DNA from: Prostheceraeus crozeri
Lineage: Eukaryota > Platyhelminthes > Polycladida > Euryleptidae
Length of the DNA: 64,000 nucleotides
Assembly (NCBI GenBank): GCA_907163375.1
Contig: CAJQUW010000558.1
Location: forward strand, 466,238-530,237
Reading direction: 5' to 3'
Shown piece by piece: positions 1 through 11,059 of this stretch. The stretch's first letter is position 1. The number at the start of each line of letters is the position of its first letter. A model generated the notes under the pieces. That model was given only the letters and a program-made list of their open reading frames with translations, was not told where the DNA came from and made no database searches. The position numbers were made by a program, and so were the translations under genes.

Positions 1-699
1 AGTCGAGGGCAACCTGATAAGTCCACGAAAAATTTGTACATTTCTTTTATTTTATCGAACAAAAAATGTGCTCTATCAAATGTACTACAGAAGCTATACA
101 TTAGGTGAACAATGTCTAATTTGAAATGATTTCTGTGAAGAACACCATACTAAGATTCAAAACATACTTAAAACTGAAAAAAGATTGTGACATCAAAATT
201 CCGCGCAGCATCTCAATTTTCCGCGCTTCCGCGCAGAGATCGGCAAAACCGCGCAGCTGCGCGCTCACTTTTGGAAACGCTGTGTATATACCTCAGAGAT
301 GGAATTTAGGCGGTCTACGGCTAAGATAGGATACCCTATTCCGAATGTTTGGTTATTTCGAGAGTTAGTGTGACAAAGATGTATAACCACCACATAAGCT
401 TGTAAAGCTCCCTTCGCTTCCCTTATCCATCTATTGATGAAATATTGTAAATTGACAACGACATGCATGTTATTATTCTTTTCGGTCAGAAACATGCTCC
501 TCTTCCGGATTGGTTGCAAGCTAAACTCTTCCGGATTGGTCAAGCTAAACACTTATGAAGATGTCTATTCCTTTCGAGAATCTCGTGTATTGTATCAAAG
601 CGCAAAACAAAACTCAAACGCTTCAAAATGAAATCATCGAAGATTTTTTGTCCTCATAACTTCCAAATGATAAATGAACACTGAGATATTCTTTAGAAA
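1..699. other. Unannotated flank
   Basis: I see no gene. Positions 200-265 have several close repeats of the motif CCGCGC in an AT-rich setting, but no array or coding signal follows from them. The short open frames here lack any recognisable motif. Confidence 0.5.
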
Positions 700-866
700 T
701 CATGCGCTTCGCGCACTTGGTTTGAACCACACTACGCTCTGTCTTGTCTGGTTCGCAAATTCTGCTTCATTAATAGGGTAGTGGGACCCAGATGGAGGAA
801 ATGCCATCAAAAGCAATTTGGTATCCACATTGACAGCTTCTATCCGACAGCTGTAAAACATCGGAG

Positions 867-2063
867 TTGGCGTTAGGAAGGGCATCCAGCTGTAAAACCT
901 TGCTTCAATCAAATATGCAAATGTCGATTATGGAAAGGATGGATATGAGGGGGCCACCTCCGGACCCTCACAGGACGATCAGGAGGGCGCATCAGCAGCC
1001 CCGGACTGGTGTGACAGGTGCGAGCAGGGGTTCATCCCAGGAGCCTCAGACTGGGATGCGACATATGATCAGAGGAGCGAAGGTGGGCCTGAATGGCCAT
1101 AATAATTTACGTGCGGCATCTTTGAATGTTGGTACCCTGAGGGGTAGAGCCAATGAGGTAGTGGAAATTTTAGAGCGAAGATGCATTAGTTTCTGCTGTG
1201 TGCAGGAAACCCGATGGAGAGGAGGTTCAGCGAGAATGATTACGGGAAAAGCCAGCAAGTACAAACTATTCTGGCAAGGAGGAGATGACGGTTTCAGTGG
1301 TGTGGGTATTTTTATTGCTGAAGAATGGGTTGACAAAGTCATTTTTGTTATGCGCATTTCTAACCGGATTATTTGGTTAAGGATTTCAAACCAACGCGAA
1401 ATCATGAATGTGATCAGCGTTTACGCTCCTCAAGTTGGAAGGACACAAGAAGAAAAGGATGCGTTTTATGATGCACTCATCAGTAACCTTGCTGCTGTTC
1501 CCGACAACGAATTTCTTATAGTTGGAGGGGACTTCAATGGCCACGTAGGTAACTTTACAGATGGTTTCGTGTGTGTTCATGGTGATCATGGTTTCGGCAC
1601 TAGAAATAGTGAAGGTATTCGTCTGTTGGACCTGTGTGTTGCTCTTGATCTGTCTGTGACCAATACTTTCTTTGAGAAGACAGATTCGCGGTTAATAACC
1701 TACAAGTCTGGCCCTTCATCTACACAGGTTGATTATATCCTGGTCAGGAAATCTAATATGAAGTTAGTAAGAAATGCAAAAGTCATTGGAGGTGAAGAAT
1801 GCGTTTCTCAACACAAATTACTGGTGTGCGACATGAACATCAACATCGATGTCGGGAGGAAAAGAAAAGTTGCGCCTAAACTACGGTTATGGAAACTTAA
1901 GTCTCCTGCGAATCGCGCTGCATTTGAAGAAAGTGTTTCTAATGAATTGCTACGAGCTGGTAAATGTGATCAAGTTGGTGATCTATGGACTGCTTTGCGA
2001 TCGGGTCTAAGGAAGGCGTGTGAGGTGAGGATGTTTGTGGTTATACGAAAGGCGGTCCTGTGA
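867..2063 (+). pseudogene. LINE endonuclease domain (APE/EEP family)
   Basis: This 398-aa open frame holds the endonuclease that nicks target DNA to prime reverse transcription. The catalytic set of the exonuclease-endonuclease-phosphatase fold is visible: N87 in SLNVGTL, E114 in CVQETRW, D222 and N224 in GGDFNGH, D289 in TQVDYIL, and H316 in SQHKLLV. The first 70 residues are low in recognisable content and the true start is uncertain. The frame ends in the linker region before the reverse transcriptase, and the continuing linker (a WWWND motif near 2078) lies in another frame, so this is one piece of a broken LINE protein. It resembles the host-annotated craniofacial development protein 2-like sequences, which are themselves LINE-derived. 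Confidence 0.85.
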
Positions 2064-2289
2064 AGTGAAAAGAAACCTGGTGGTGGAATGATGAGGTAAA
2101 TGCTGCGGTTACTAAGAAACGTAAACTTTGGAAAGAATGGAAAAAAGGTGGAAGTAACGAAGCGTATGTTGCGGCTAAACGCGCTGCAAATCAGCAATAT
2201 ACTTCGCTAAAAAGAAAGCTCAGAAGGAAAGGTTCAGTGACCTTAACTGTGCCAATAAAAGGAATCAAGTTTTTCGGCTTGCACGCAAG

Positions 2290-3588
2290 ATGAAGAGGGA
2301 AAATATGAACGTTGTCGGTGAGAAGTGCATTAGATGTGATGACAACACCATTGCTTTCTCTGACGCGGACAAGATGTGTGCCTGGGTCAGTCATTATGAC
2401 AGACTGCTCAACACGGAGTTCCCCTGGAAACCGGGTACCTTGCGTGAAGTGGATTTGAAGGTTGGTCCTCCTTTGTATATAGATAAAACAAAGATTGAAG
2501 AAGCACTAAAGCAGATGAGGAATGGAAAAGCAGCTGGTCCTTCAGGGATAGTTGTTGAGATGATCAGAGCAGGTGGTGATCGTGCAGTTGAATGGATAGC
2601 TGAGCTTGCGAATGCCATTATCAGAGAAGGTCGGGTACCTGAAGATTGGAATTTATCTTTCTTGGTCAACTGCTATAAAGGAAAGGGTGATGCTCTTGAC
2701 AGAGACAACTACAGAGGTCTTAAGTTACAAGATCAAGTCCTCAAAATCATTGAGAGGGTGTTTGAACCTATTATCAGAGAGCAGGCTGATATAGACTCCA
2801 TGCAATTTGGTTTTATGCATGGACGTGGTACCACTGATGCTATTTTTGGCCTGAGGCAGCTGCAAGAAAAGTTTCTCTGTAAGCGGAAGGAATTATTTTT
2901 CCTATTTGTCGACCTTGAAAAGGCCTTTGATCGAGTGCCTCGCAAAGTGTTATGGTGGTCAATGAGGAGAATCGGTGTTGAAGAGTGGGTAATCAGAGTT
3001 GTTCAGTCCATGTATGAGTGTCCTAGATCGAGTGTCCGTATAAATGGGAAATGTAGTCCTGAGTTTAATGTTACCGTTGGAGTCCATCAAGGATCCGTTT
3101 TGAGCCCTTTGTTATTTGTTATTGTTATGGAGGCGCTCTCACGTGATTTTCGTACAGGATGCCCCTGGGAAATGCTCTACGCGGATGACCTGGTCATTGC
3201 TGCCGACAATATGGCTGAGCTAGAACAGAAAGTTGCTCACTGGAAAGGTGGTCTAGATTCGTATGGACTACGTGTCAACGTAAAGAAATCGAAGATCCTG
3301 CATAGCACGAGTTCCGAAAACCGAGTGCTGAAAGAATCGGGCAAATTTCCATGTGGTGTATGCCATCGTGGGGTTGGTAGTAATTCAATCTACTGCGCAC
3401 GATGCAAGAGATGGATACATCATAAATGCTCTGGAGTTAAAGGTTCTTTGAAGACAGATCCTAGCTTTTCTTGTAAAAAGTGCCGTGGTGTTGCTGCACA
3501 AGCTCCTAAACCGACCGCTATAAGCTTCGTATTGGTGATGCTGATTATGAAGTTGTGCCTGCATTTTGTTACCTGGGTGATATGTTAG
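2290..3588 (+). pseudogene. LINE reverse transcriptase with PHD-like finger
   Basis: The 432-aa frame carries the reverse transcriptase motifs in order: MRNGKAAGPSG (76-86), DRDNYRGL (137-144), QFGFMHGRGTTDA (172-184), the catalytic FVDLEKAFD (206-214), GVHQGSVLSPLLF (264-276) and the active site YADD (297-300). After it comes a zinc-finger-like block at residues 355-398 with the spacing C-x2-C-x10-C-x2-C-x4-H-x2-C-x14-C-x2-C, a PHD-type C4HC3 pattern. The frame then runs out and the LINE continues in another frame at 3555. The protein copies LINE RNA into DNA at the nicked target. All reverse transcriptase catalytic residues are present, so decay is by frame changes and not by loss of the active site. 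Confidence 0.88.
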
Positions 3589-4193
3589 GACAATCAGGTG
3601 ACTGCAGTGAGGCTGCTGGACTGAGAATTCAGCTGGCATGGAAGAACTTCCGTGAGCTCATTCCCATACTTACGAACAGAGACATCCCCTTCAGCAGCCG
3701 AGGTCATGTCTACTCCATGTGTGTGAGAAGTGTTCTATTGTATGCAACCGAGACATGGCCAATCAACATCGAGGAGCAAAACCGATTGTGCCGTAATGAC
3801 AACGCAATGGTGCGGTGGATCTGTTCCAAGCGCCTATCTGATCGAGTTCCTATGGATGAGCTAAGGTCTAGGCTTGGTATTCATCGACTTGAAGATAGTG
3901 TGCGCTGGAGAAGGCTACGTTGGTATGGACATGTACAACGCATGGATGAAGCCGACTGGCCTAAGAAAGTTCAGACCATCGAACTCTCAGGAAAGAATCC
4001 ACGAGGCCGACCAAAGAAACGTTGGCTTGACAACATCAAAGAGGATCTTCGAAAATGGAATCTATCCTCCGTCGACCCTTCGGATCGGACGGTGTGGAGA
4101 AATGCCATCAAGCCAAATCGACATTTGCGGACGTCCAACCCTTGCAACACGAGGAAAAGAAGACGGAAAACCGTGGAATCAATCAATCAATAA
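3555..4193 (+). pseudogene. LINE C-terminal region
   Basis: This 212-aa frame continues the LINE protein after the PHD-like finger. It has the C-terminal phrases usual for this LINE group: FCYLGDMLG near its start, LLYATETWPI, MVRWICSKR, RRLRWYGHVQRMDE and GRPKKRWLDNIKEDL. Their biochemical role is not well defined; they follow the thumb of the reverse transcriptase. It overlaps the preceding frame by about 30 bases in a different phase. The stop at 4193 lies in the AATC-type terminal repeat, so the element is complete at its 3' end. Confidence 0.82.
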
Positions 4194-4205
4194 TAATGAC
4201 TTGAG

Positions 4206-4792
4206 TTGATTGTCAACTTTTTGTCGCCAACATTTGATTCGACCCTTCCCTCTGGGAAAAGAAGAAGTTTCACTCGTGTAAAAGAGTTTGAATTACTATT
4301 CAATAAATGCGAAATTAATAATGATATTTTATCAGAAGTTCCTGTTCATGCTGACATTATGTCTCTAGGAGCCTTGCTGTCAATAGTTAGAACCATTAAT
4401 TGAAGTTGAAGAAACAAAAGCAAATAAATATTTTCGATTTAAACAATGACAATTTGATAACGTAAGAAAAGTAAATCCCATCAGTAATATAAAAACTTTC
4501 ATTAGCGGAATGACATAACTCAGCTCTTTTTGGTCAAATTGAAAAGCTGAATGCATCATCAGGAAGCGTTTGAAAAGTATTATATACGCTCCCGATCATT
4601 TTTTAGCAGAAATTGCTTCTCCCACTGTGAAAACTTGCATTAAAACTAGTATACAACCACCACAATAAACCAGTTGTATCCCAATAAACAATGAGCACTG
4701 CCTTGCATCTATTGCTATAATGCATTAACGTTCATCGATTGGTATTCGTTATTAGAAACCACAGACTAAATGAGAACAATCCAACCATTATC
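4206..4792. other. Unannotated spacer between LINE and hAT
   Basis: AT-rich sequence with no coding motif, repeat array or structural signal that I can support. Confidence 0.5.
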
Positions 4793-5447
4793 AGCTCCAT
4801 TAGTGTTTGGAATTCCCGGGACAATTTCAGATCCCGGGAATTCGGGACAAAGCTTCTTTGAATCCCGGGATTCTTCCCGGGACAAACCGAAATTCCCAAA
4901 AAGTCCCATGTTGTTGGCAATTTTGCTAGCTCGACTATTTTCTACTTGCATTGGAAGGGTTTGTATTTACCAATTTATTTTACTGGTGGCTATTTTCGAG
5001 TTGTATTGGAAAGGTAATAGCATTTAGAGAAACTTTAATTACGGTACCGTACATTTGAGATGCAATTAATCAAGCAAGCTTTTTTAATCACGATTAATGC
5101 CTGTGAAAGCTGTATTGTCAAAATTGCTAACTGCTACAGTTGCTTACTGATAGAATTATTTCTAATTTTGGTACAAATTCTGCGGTAATTCTTGTACGGT
5201 ACAGGTACAAAGTTACGAAAAAGGTTAGTAGGCCTATTGACTTGTGAACCAGTTGTGTTTGATATGCATGTAATTAATTATATTAGACCTAGGCCTACAT
5301 GTGCCTCACTACAGGTATCCGGTGGACAATTTCTCCTAAATTTATTTAAGGCTCTAATTTCAAATCCTTTCAGAGTTCTTACCAAAATGAAATGATAAAT
5401 CTCTTATTCCCCATTAAGACAACAGCGTCTGTTTTTGGTCTGCACTG

Positions 5448-5518
5448 TCAATGTCATGATGGTAGAGCATTCGCCTAGATAGCGACTGTCTGGGGTTCGA
5501 GTCCCTCTCCTGACATCA
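5448..5518 (+). repeat. tRNA-like segment (pseudo-tRNA or SINE head)
   Basis: The stretch has an A-box-like TGGTAGAGCATTC and an exact B-box consensus GGTTCGAGTCC at the distance expected in a tRNA gene, with a possible anticodon arm between them. Four base pairs can form at the acceptor ends (GTCA with TGAC), but the rest of the acceptor stem and the outer T-stem pair poorly. It therefore reads as a tRNA-derived SINE head or a decayed tRNA and not as a working tRNA gene. It lies inside the hAT element and so was carried or acquired by it. Confidence 0.45.
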
Positions 5519-5672
5519 GTTTTTCGAGGTTAACTGTCTCATACATGAACTGTACAAATGAATTACGGAGCAATAAAAACAACAAATCACTGGGCAGATC
5601 ATGAGAATTGTGCTTATAAGAGAATCGGAACAAAAAACAATCGAAAAGAAAAAAAACACAAAACGGTCCAGT

Positions 5673-6259
5673 TTAAAACTTCATTGGTTGGAGAAATAGA
5701 AAGAAAAGTCCGAGAATAAAAAGAATTAGTCCGAGATTATTCATCATCCCAGCCTTGTCGTGGACTTTGACATTCATATACCGACGATTTCTTGCACTGG
5801 TCCATTCATCCAGGGTGATTGAGAATCTTTCTCCGTTCGAAACTTTGTCGGCGATTTCTTTCTTGACTTCAGCGACGATCGCATGATGATATTCGATAAT
5901 CAGTTTCATAAGTCTTTTCACACTTTGGCGGCGTATATCCTTGTGCAGAAATAGAATTCCGAATGAACTTGCTCCTTGTGATTGCGCGTATTGAAATGCC
6001 GTCCTCTGCTGCTAGTCTTGTCAGTATTTCTGCTAGTGATAGTTTGTTGCTTCACTTTCTTCCTCTGTGACGGTTGATCAGCCATGTCTTCATCAGCTTT
6101 GCGTTTCTGGGGCACAAGCTCAAGATGAATGTTCTTCAAATGTCTTAGCAAACCGCTAGTCGATGATCCTTTGCAACCGATAGAAGCTTTGCAAATATTG
6201 TAGATGGCCTTCAAGCCAGTATCGTCTTTCGTAAAATAGTTCCAGGCGGGTGAATCCAT
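5673..6259 (-). pseudogene. hAT transposase N-terminal remnant (BED finger)
   Basis: Two neighbouring minus-strand frames make up the remnant. The first (5918-6259, 113 aa) starts MDSPAWNYF and shows a BED-type finger ending GSSTSGLLRHLKNIHL; the first zinc-binding cysteine of the usual pair seems replaced (Y at the AIYNIC position). A basic linker follows. The second (5673-5921) carries FSITLDEWTS and RRYMNVKVH, typical of the start of the RNase-H-like fold in ZBED/hAT transposases. Everything downstream, including most catalytic residues, is missing. It cannot code for an active transposase. Confidence 0.85.
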
Positions 6260-6944
6260 GGCTTAGACGTTGCACTGCACTGAACTCTCAACTCGAAGGA
6301 GTAGTCTACATACTACGGGCATTCTTCTTGAGCGCTAACACCAAAATCAATCTTCATCTCCATGGAGATGGGAAAAGGAAGGAAACGGTGACAGTCATCT
6401 GGCTTCTCGCACCAATCGTGACCTTGCGCAAGCCTTGCGGTAGCAGTCACACACACAGAATCACAGCACAGAAGTGGCACAGAATCATGCACAGAATACT
6501 GTAATCACACCCAAGACGTCACACACGATCACTCAGTTCTAACATCATGCTATCATACATTTCATACTCAGCAACAGTGCAACACGTGAGTCATTCTGCC
6601 GAATGACGCGGCGAAAAATGACCTCAGACAAGGACTGCTATTATATTTAGACGTCCTTGCCTCAGATGAGACGACAAATGTACTATGCATAATCAGAATA
6701 GCTAGCTTTTGTGCTATGTACTACGCAGCTTACGGTGCTACTTACTAGCCTTTTACGACTCCATACAGACTATGTAGCCAATCATTAACTAAAATATGAT
6801 AAACACAGATTCGCACAACTACTATGTAAGTTAATAACTTCTTTTTCAAAAAAAATTGAATCTCGGGATTTCCCGTCTCTGTTTCCCGAGATTTGGGACA
6901 AGAAAAATACGCCGGGATCCTGCCATCCAAACACTAAGCTCCAT

Positions 6945-8300
6945 AGCATGGAAAATTCTGAATATTGTCGTTTTTATGTAAGATTAGGGGTGGTTGGGTG
7001 ATTGCAGATTTTCGTTTTTATAGGGCAACCAACTTATTCGATCTATGGACATTTGCATCGAATGAATTGTAGTTCCCACAAACCAACAAAACTCAAGTTT
7101 ATTAACATCCAGATATGAACAATTATACATAAAAGCTAATTACTTAATAGGTGAGTTGAGACATTCATTGTCAGGAGTGTGATTCACCGATTTTCAAGTA
7201 GTAGCCTACATCACATCAAAAAGAAAGCATCGAAATAAGCGGAATGTTACTGCATTTGCGAGAACACACATGTAGGATCTTCTGTTTTAAAATAGCAACA
7301 AAAACTAGCTAAATTAGAAATACAAGTATACGCCAAAGTATAAGCCAAAGGTCACCAAGTGATGGGAGATGATCTTTTCAGCGAAGACCAAAAAATGAAA
7401 GTTAAAAACTCAATGATTGATTAAAGGTTAAATTTCAATCATTGTGTGAAAATTCTATCCGGTCTTAACGAAAATGAATGCTTAGGCTAATATTCCGTGC
7501 TGGGATGCGAACCACACCTGCACCATATTTGCAGAAAATGAACACTTCGTCATAGGCTTATCATACTGCTTTAGGACATGAAAAATTCTGTCGAAGGTGT
7601 GTTGGCAGGACACTTGGCTTTTGAGCGTGGTCGCTGTAGAAAATTTTTATACACTTAATCTCGCTTTGTGACTCACTATACTTTGAAATTATTCCTTTGC
7701 TACTAAAGTTCAGAGGTCAAACAATCTATGATGTTGCCATCTTCATTACTGAAAAGTCAAAATCATCTATTTATTTTTTACTACCATCATCTTTCTCTTT
7801 CAGTTTTATTTCTCAATTTTACTGCCTTCATTTCGTTGAAAGTGTAGGCATGTTTGAGCAGAATTTACTTCAATGCTTTCTAATGTCAGTTTATCTTATC
7901 ACATTCACAGAAACATATTTCATTTCAATGACTAGCTTATCCATGCCTTCTAGTGTTAATTTTTTCATAGATGTATCTATATTGGCAATTTCATAACGAT
8001 GTCACCCATAAACATAATAAAAAAAGCAATTATGATGCTTTTCAATTATGAGGCATGATATTATTACTGATGCTTTTCCAATCATCAACAAAAGGTAGCA
8101 GACTGTATGACTCGAACAGCCAGTTTTTTAGAAAGCCCCTCCTAGAGTAAAGTGTAAGCACTAAAGCCAATCTCTTCGGAAAGCCGGCTGACGAAATATC
8201 GAGAAGTTATTCTCAGCAGTCGTAACTTACTTATTTTCTTCACATGAGACAAAACTGATGCTTGCTGATAATGAACATTCATTAATGTAGACCTATTATC
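6945..8300. other. Unannotated intergenic stretch
   Basis: AT-rich sequence with no recognisable gene. A 99-aa frame at 7697-7996 is hydrophobic and low in complexity and shows no family motif. Confidence 0.5.
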
Positions 8301-8309
8301 TCTTCCATT

Positions 8310-9715
8310 GTTTGAGGAAGTTCATGAGGGTGTCCAAAAGGTCAAAAACGGAAAAGCTGCAGGAATTGACTCGACACCAGCTGAACTCATCAAGCAAGTC
8401 GGATCGACAGGAATAAGGGCGTTGGATTTATGAATTCGCAGGATTTGGGAAATGCGAATGGTCAAGAGATTGGAGAACGTTGGAGATTGTTCTCCTTTTA
8501 AAGACAGGATCACGACTTGATTGTACAAATTATCGTGTAATTATTTGCTATTGCAGTTAAGTCTGGAGATAGACAAGCAGCTTACAGGATAGGTAGAAGT
8601 TGCCCTGATCATCTCGTAGCCATCCAAATAATGATTGAAAGACCAAAAGCTGTTGATCAAAAGGCCTGCTTTGAACAACAAGGCGTTTGATACTCCTAGC
8701 TATATGTAGTTATTTCAAGTCATGACAGATATTGGGATTCCACGAAACCTAGTCGTACTTCTACAAGGACTATACACAGACCACGGAGCCGCTGTCAGGT
8801 GGAACAATGCTCGAACAAGGTAATTTGCATTTGAAAGGGACGTTCGCATTATATCTCCAAGATTGTTCACGCTATACACAGCAGGTGATGAGGGAAGCTG
8901 TCATCGAAGAGTATGGTATTGCAACGGCAGGACATCGCATTTCCAATCTGAGATATGCAGATGACACAGACCTCACAATTGCCGGTTTGAAGATTAATCA
9001 GAGGCACTAAAGAGCCTTGACAGAGCAGGACGAATGGAGGATTGAAGCTGAACGTCAAAAAGACAAAGTGGATGGCTGTGGCAGGTATGCAGGCGAACAT
9101 TGGTGTGGGAGACGAGTTGGTGTAACAAATGGACAGTTGCAAGTATTTGGGATGTGAAATGCTCAAATAGCGACTGTAGCAAAAATATCCGAGCGAGGAT
9201 TACAATGGCTAAGAAATGGACAATTGAACTTGCGAATATCTGGAAAGACGGAGGGATAAGGAAGCTGCAAAGCTACGTGTGGGGTGGGGTGGCCCTTGCT
9301 AACGTTTGGATCTGAGGCGTTGACTTGCAAAGTGGCCGACGTCAGAGCCATTCATGCAGCCTCAATGTGGGTCTATGGAGGAATGCTTAAGATCAGTTGT
9401 CGGGAGACGGACCAGTGTCAGTGTGTTTCAAGGAATGGGCAAGCAGCTTCAGGGTTTGGAGGTGTTGAAAAGAAAAAGCTAGTATTCTTCGGACATGCAT
9501 GCAGAGAGAAAGGGCTGGCTGAATATGTGATAGTAAGCATTCATACAGGAAGACGATGGAGGCAGGCCTCGCAAACAATATAATAATGACATCAAAGAAT
9601 AAACAAAAACGACATTGGGAATGGTGGTGAAGAAGACCGAGAATCGACAGCAGTGGAGAACCCTGGTCAGTGGTGTTGCGAAGACTGAGGGCAGAAAGCT
9701 TAGTTCCGAATATGC
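8310..9715 (+). mobile_element. Ancient LINE reverse transcriptase remnant
   Basis: Scattered phrases in shifting frames match a LINE reverse transcriptase: VKNGKAAGIDS near 8340, an IGRSCPDH block near 8590, LRYADDTDL near 8950 (the YADD active site) and CKYLGCEM near 9140, followed by a GSEAL phrase near 9310 corresponding to the C-terminal YGSETW-type motif. Many stops and frame changes separate them and the longest open piece is under 100 aa. It is far more decayed than the LINE at 0.7-4.2 kb and belongs to a different family. Limits are approximate. Confidence 0.72.
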
Positions 9716-10765
9716 TAAAATGGAAATAAAATTATCTCCAGTTTGAGTGAGTATTCAGATACCAAAAGTGATTGAAAATACTCTACCATAAACCTTTATT
9801 TTTCGTAAAAATGCAGCACTGATGTTGCTTCATGTGATGTCAGGATCCACTCACTCAAAAAGCTGTGACATACTGAAATTCAGATAATTGAACATGGATA
9901 ATCCGTGGACGCCTTAGTCAGTCACATATTAACAAATGCACGGACACATCCTACACAAAAGGGATTTTCCTGAAGAATATATAATCTACCTTCGATAATT
10001 CAGCTAGAACTAATGTGTGAAACTATAGTTGTAGGGCTACGCGACTCAATTAATTGAAGTGTATTTCACTTTCCAGAAATGCATCAGTATGTACCTTGTA
10101 TCATAAAGTTGATCGACTGCTGCCTTATTAATTTTCAGTAAAAATCCTACACCTGCTTCCTTCACCACTTAAATCATATGACAAATTATGGTATGACTGA
10201 TCCTAATTATCTATATATATAAATACATAAACAATTCAATTGTTCATAATAGCATTTATATCAGTTTATTCATCTGACCTCTGACTGCAATGCGATTTAG
10301 CACGCGATTTCTAAATGAAAATGCAGTTAAATCCAGCTGCGTAAAACAATATAAAAATCTGCTATGTCTAGTGCATCGCTCAGGTTTTTTCCAGGGAAAT
10401 TTTTAGCCATATTATACAATTGATAAACTTTGTCCTTTTGAAACTCTCCAATCTTGTTGATGTGAAACTTTTTTATGATTATCGGAGGCTTATTATTACT
10501 AGACAGTTGTTAGTGTCGGGTATGTAGATAAATTATACATCAAAACAATGTGCACATCATAGGCCCTTTTCTTTACTTTAAATCGCACCTAAATTGGCAA
10601 AACAAAATTATTTGTAGCACGAAATTAATAGCACTTTTCGTGAAGTCTCGACTTAAAATCATCTTGAGATGTTGAAGGTCTACTGTCCATTTTGAGTCGA
10701 GTAGTTGTATTGTGTTGTTATTCGTGTCTGGCCCTGATGACCTCATTGAAATGGGAGTAAGCATA
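9716..10765. other. Unannotated intergenic stretch
   Basis: AT-rich, no coding or repeat structure that I can support. Confidence 0.5.
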
Positions 10766-10815
10766 GACATCGGATAACATTATTAGGTAATAGCAAAATA
10801 ATGTAATCCGATGTC
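10766..10815. repeat. Imperfect hairpin, about 19-bp stem
   Basis: GACATCGGATAACATTATT (from 10766) pairs with its near-perfect complement ending GATGTC at 10815, with about one mismatch and a loop of some 12 bases. It could be the end of a small foldback element; no other part of such an element is evident. Confidence 0.5.
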
Positions 10816-11059
10816 CATGGGAGAAAGATCTTCAATAATGTTTGGTTGGTTTGGTTTCAATCCAACAATATTACGATGTAATAAGAATAACTGTTTTACT
10901 TGCCATCTATTGAAAGTAGCATCATTCATGATATTATTTCATCGCTTTCTTTTTGCTATTTAAGTGCGATTTGACGCATAAGTGATGGGCCATTGCACAG
11001 AGTAAGTATGATACACTCACTCAATGGGTCATCATATGAAAGTAGTGCATTTCATAGTT

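Larger units (their letters stand above)
700..4200 (+). mobile_element. Decayed non-LTR retrotransposon (APE-type LINE, RTE-like)
   Basis: The span contains, in order, an apurinic-type endonuclease, a short linker, a reverse transcriptase, a PHD-like zinc finger and a C-terminal region. The coding parts lie in several frames: endonuclease 867-2063 in one, a linker near 2078-2230 in a second, reverse transcriptase 2290-3588 in a third, and the C-terminal region 3555-4193 back in the first. That means at least three frame changes, so the copy is dead. The leader before the first frame (about 845-900) has the phrase GGCGTTAGGAAGGGCATCC, which I recall from LINE leaders of many invertebrates. The 3' end is a short AATC-type repeat (4176-4198), as RTE-like elements often have. 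The 5' limit is a guess. Assignment to RTE or a sister clade is inference; the order of domains is seen directly. Confidence 0.85.
4801..6936 (-). mobile_element. Internally deleted hAT transposon
   Basis: The element starts TAGTGTTTGG (4801-4810) and ends CCAAACACTA (6927-6936), a perfect 10-bp terminal inverted repeat. It is flanked by a perfect 8-bp duplication AGCTCCAT at 4793-4800 and 6937-6944, the size hAT transposases make. Near both ends there are several CCCGGGA or close variants, likely subterminal transposase sites. Inside, on the minus strand, only the BED finger and the beginning of the transposase survive (5673-6259); the catalytic and dimerisation parts are absent from 2.1 kb. 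A tRNA-like segment lies at 5448-5518. I infer a non-autonomous deletion derivative mobilised by a full-length relative elsewhere. Confidence 0.9.

Noticed and set aside
4732-5027. Frames through the hAT terminus
   Set aside because: They cross the terminal repeat and CCCGGGA-rich subterminal region; three overlapping frames without motifs.
5448-5518. A working tRNA gene
   Set aside because: The acceptor stem pairs at only four or five of seven positions and the D-arm is weak; kept only as a tRNA-like segment.
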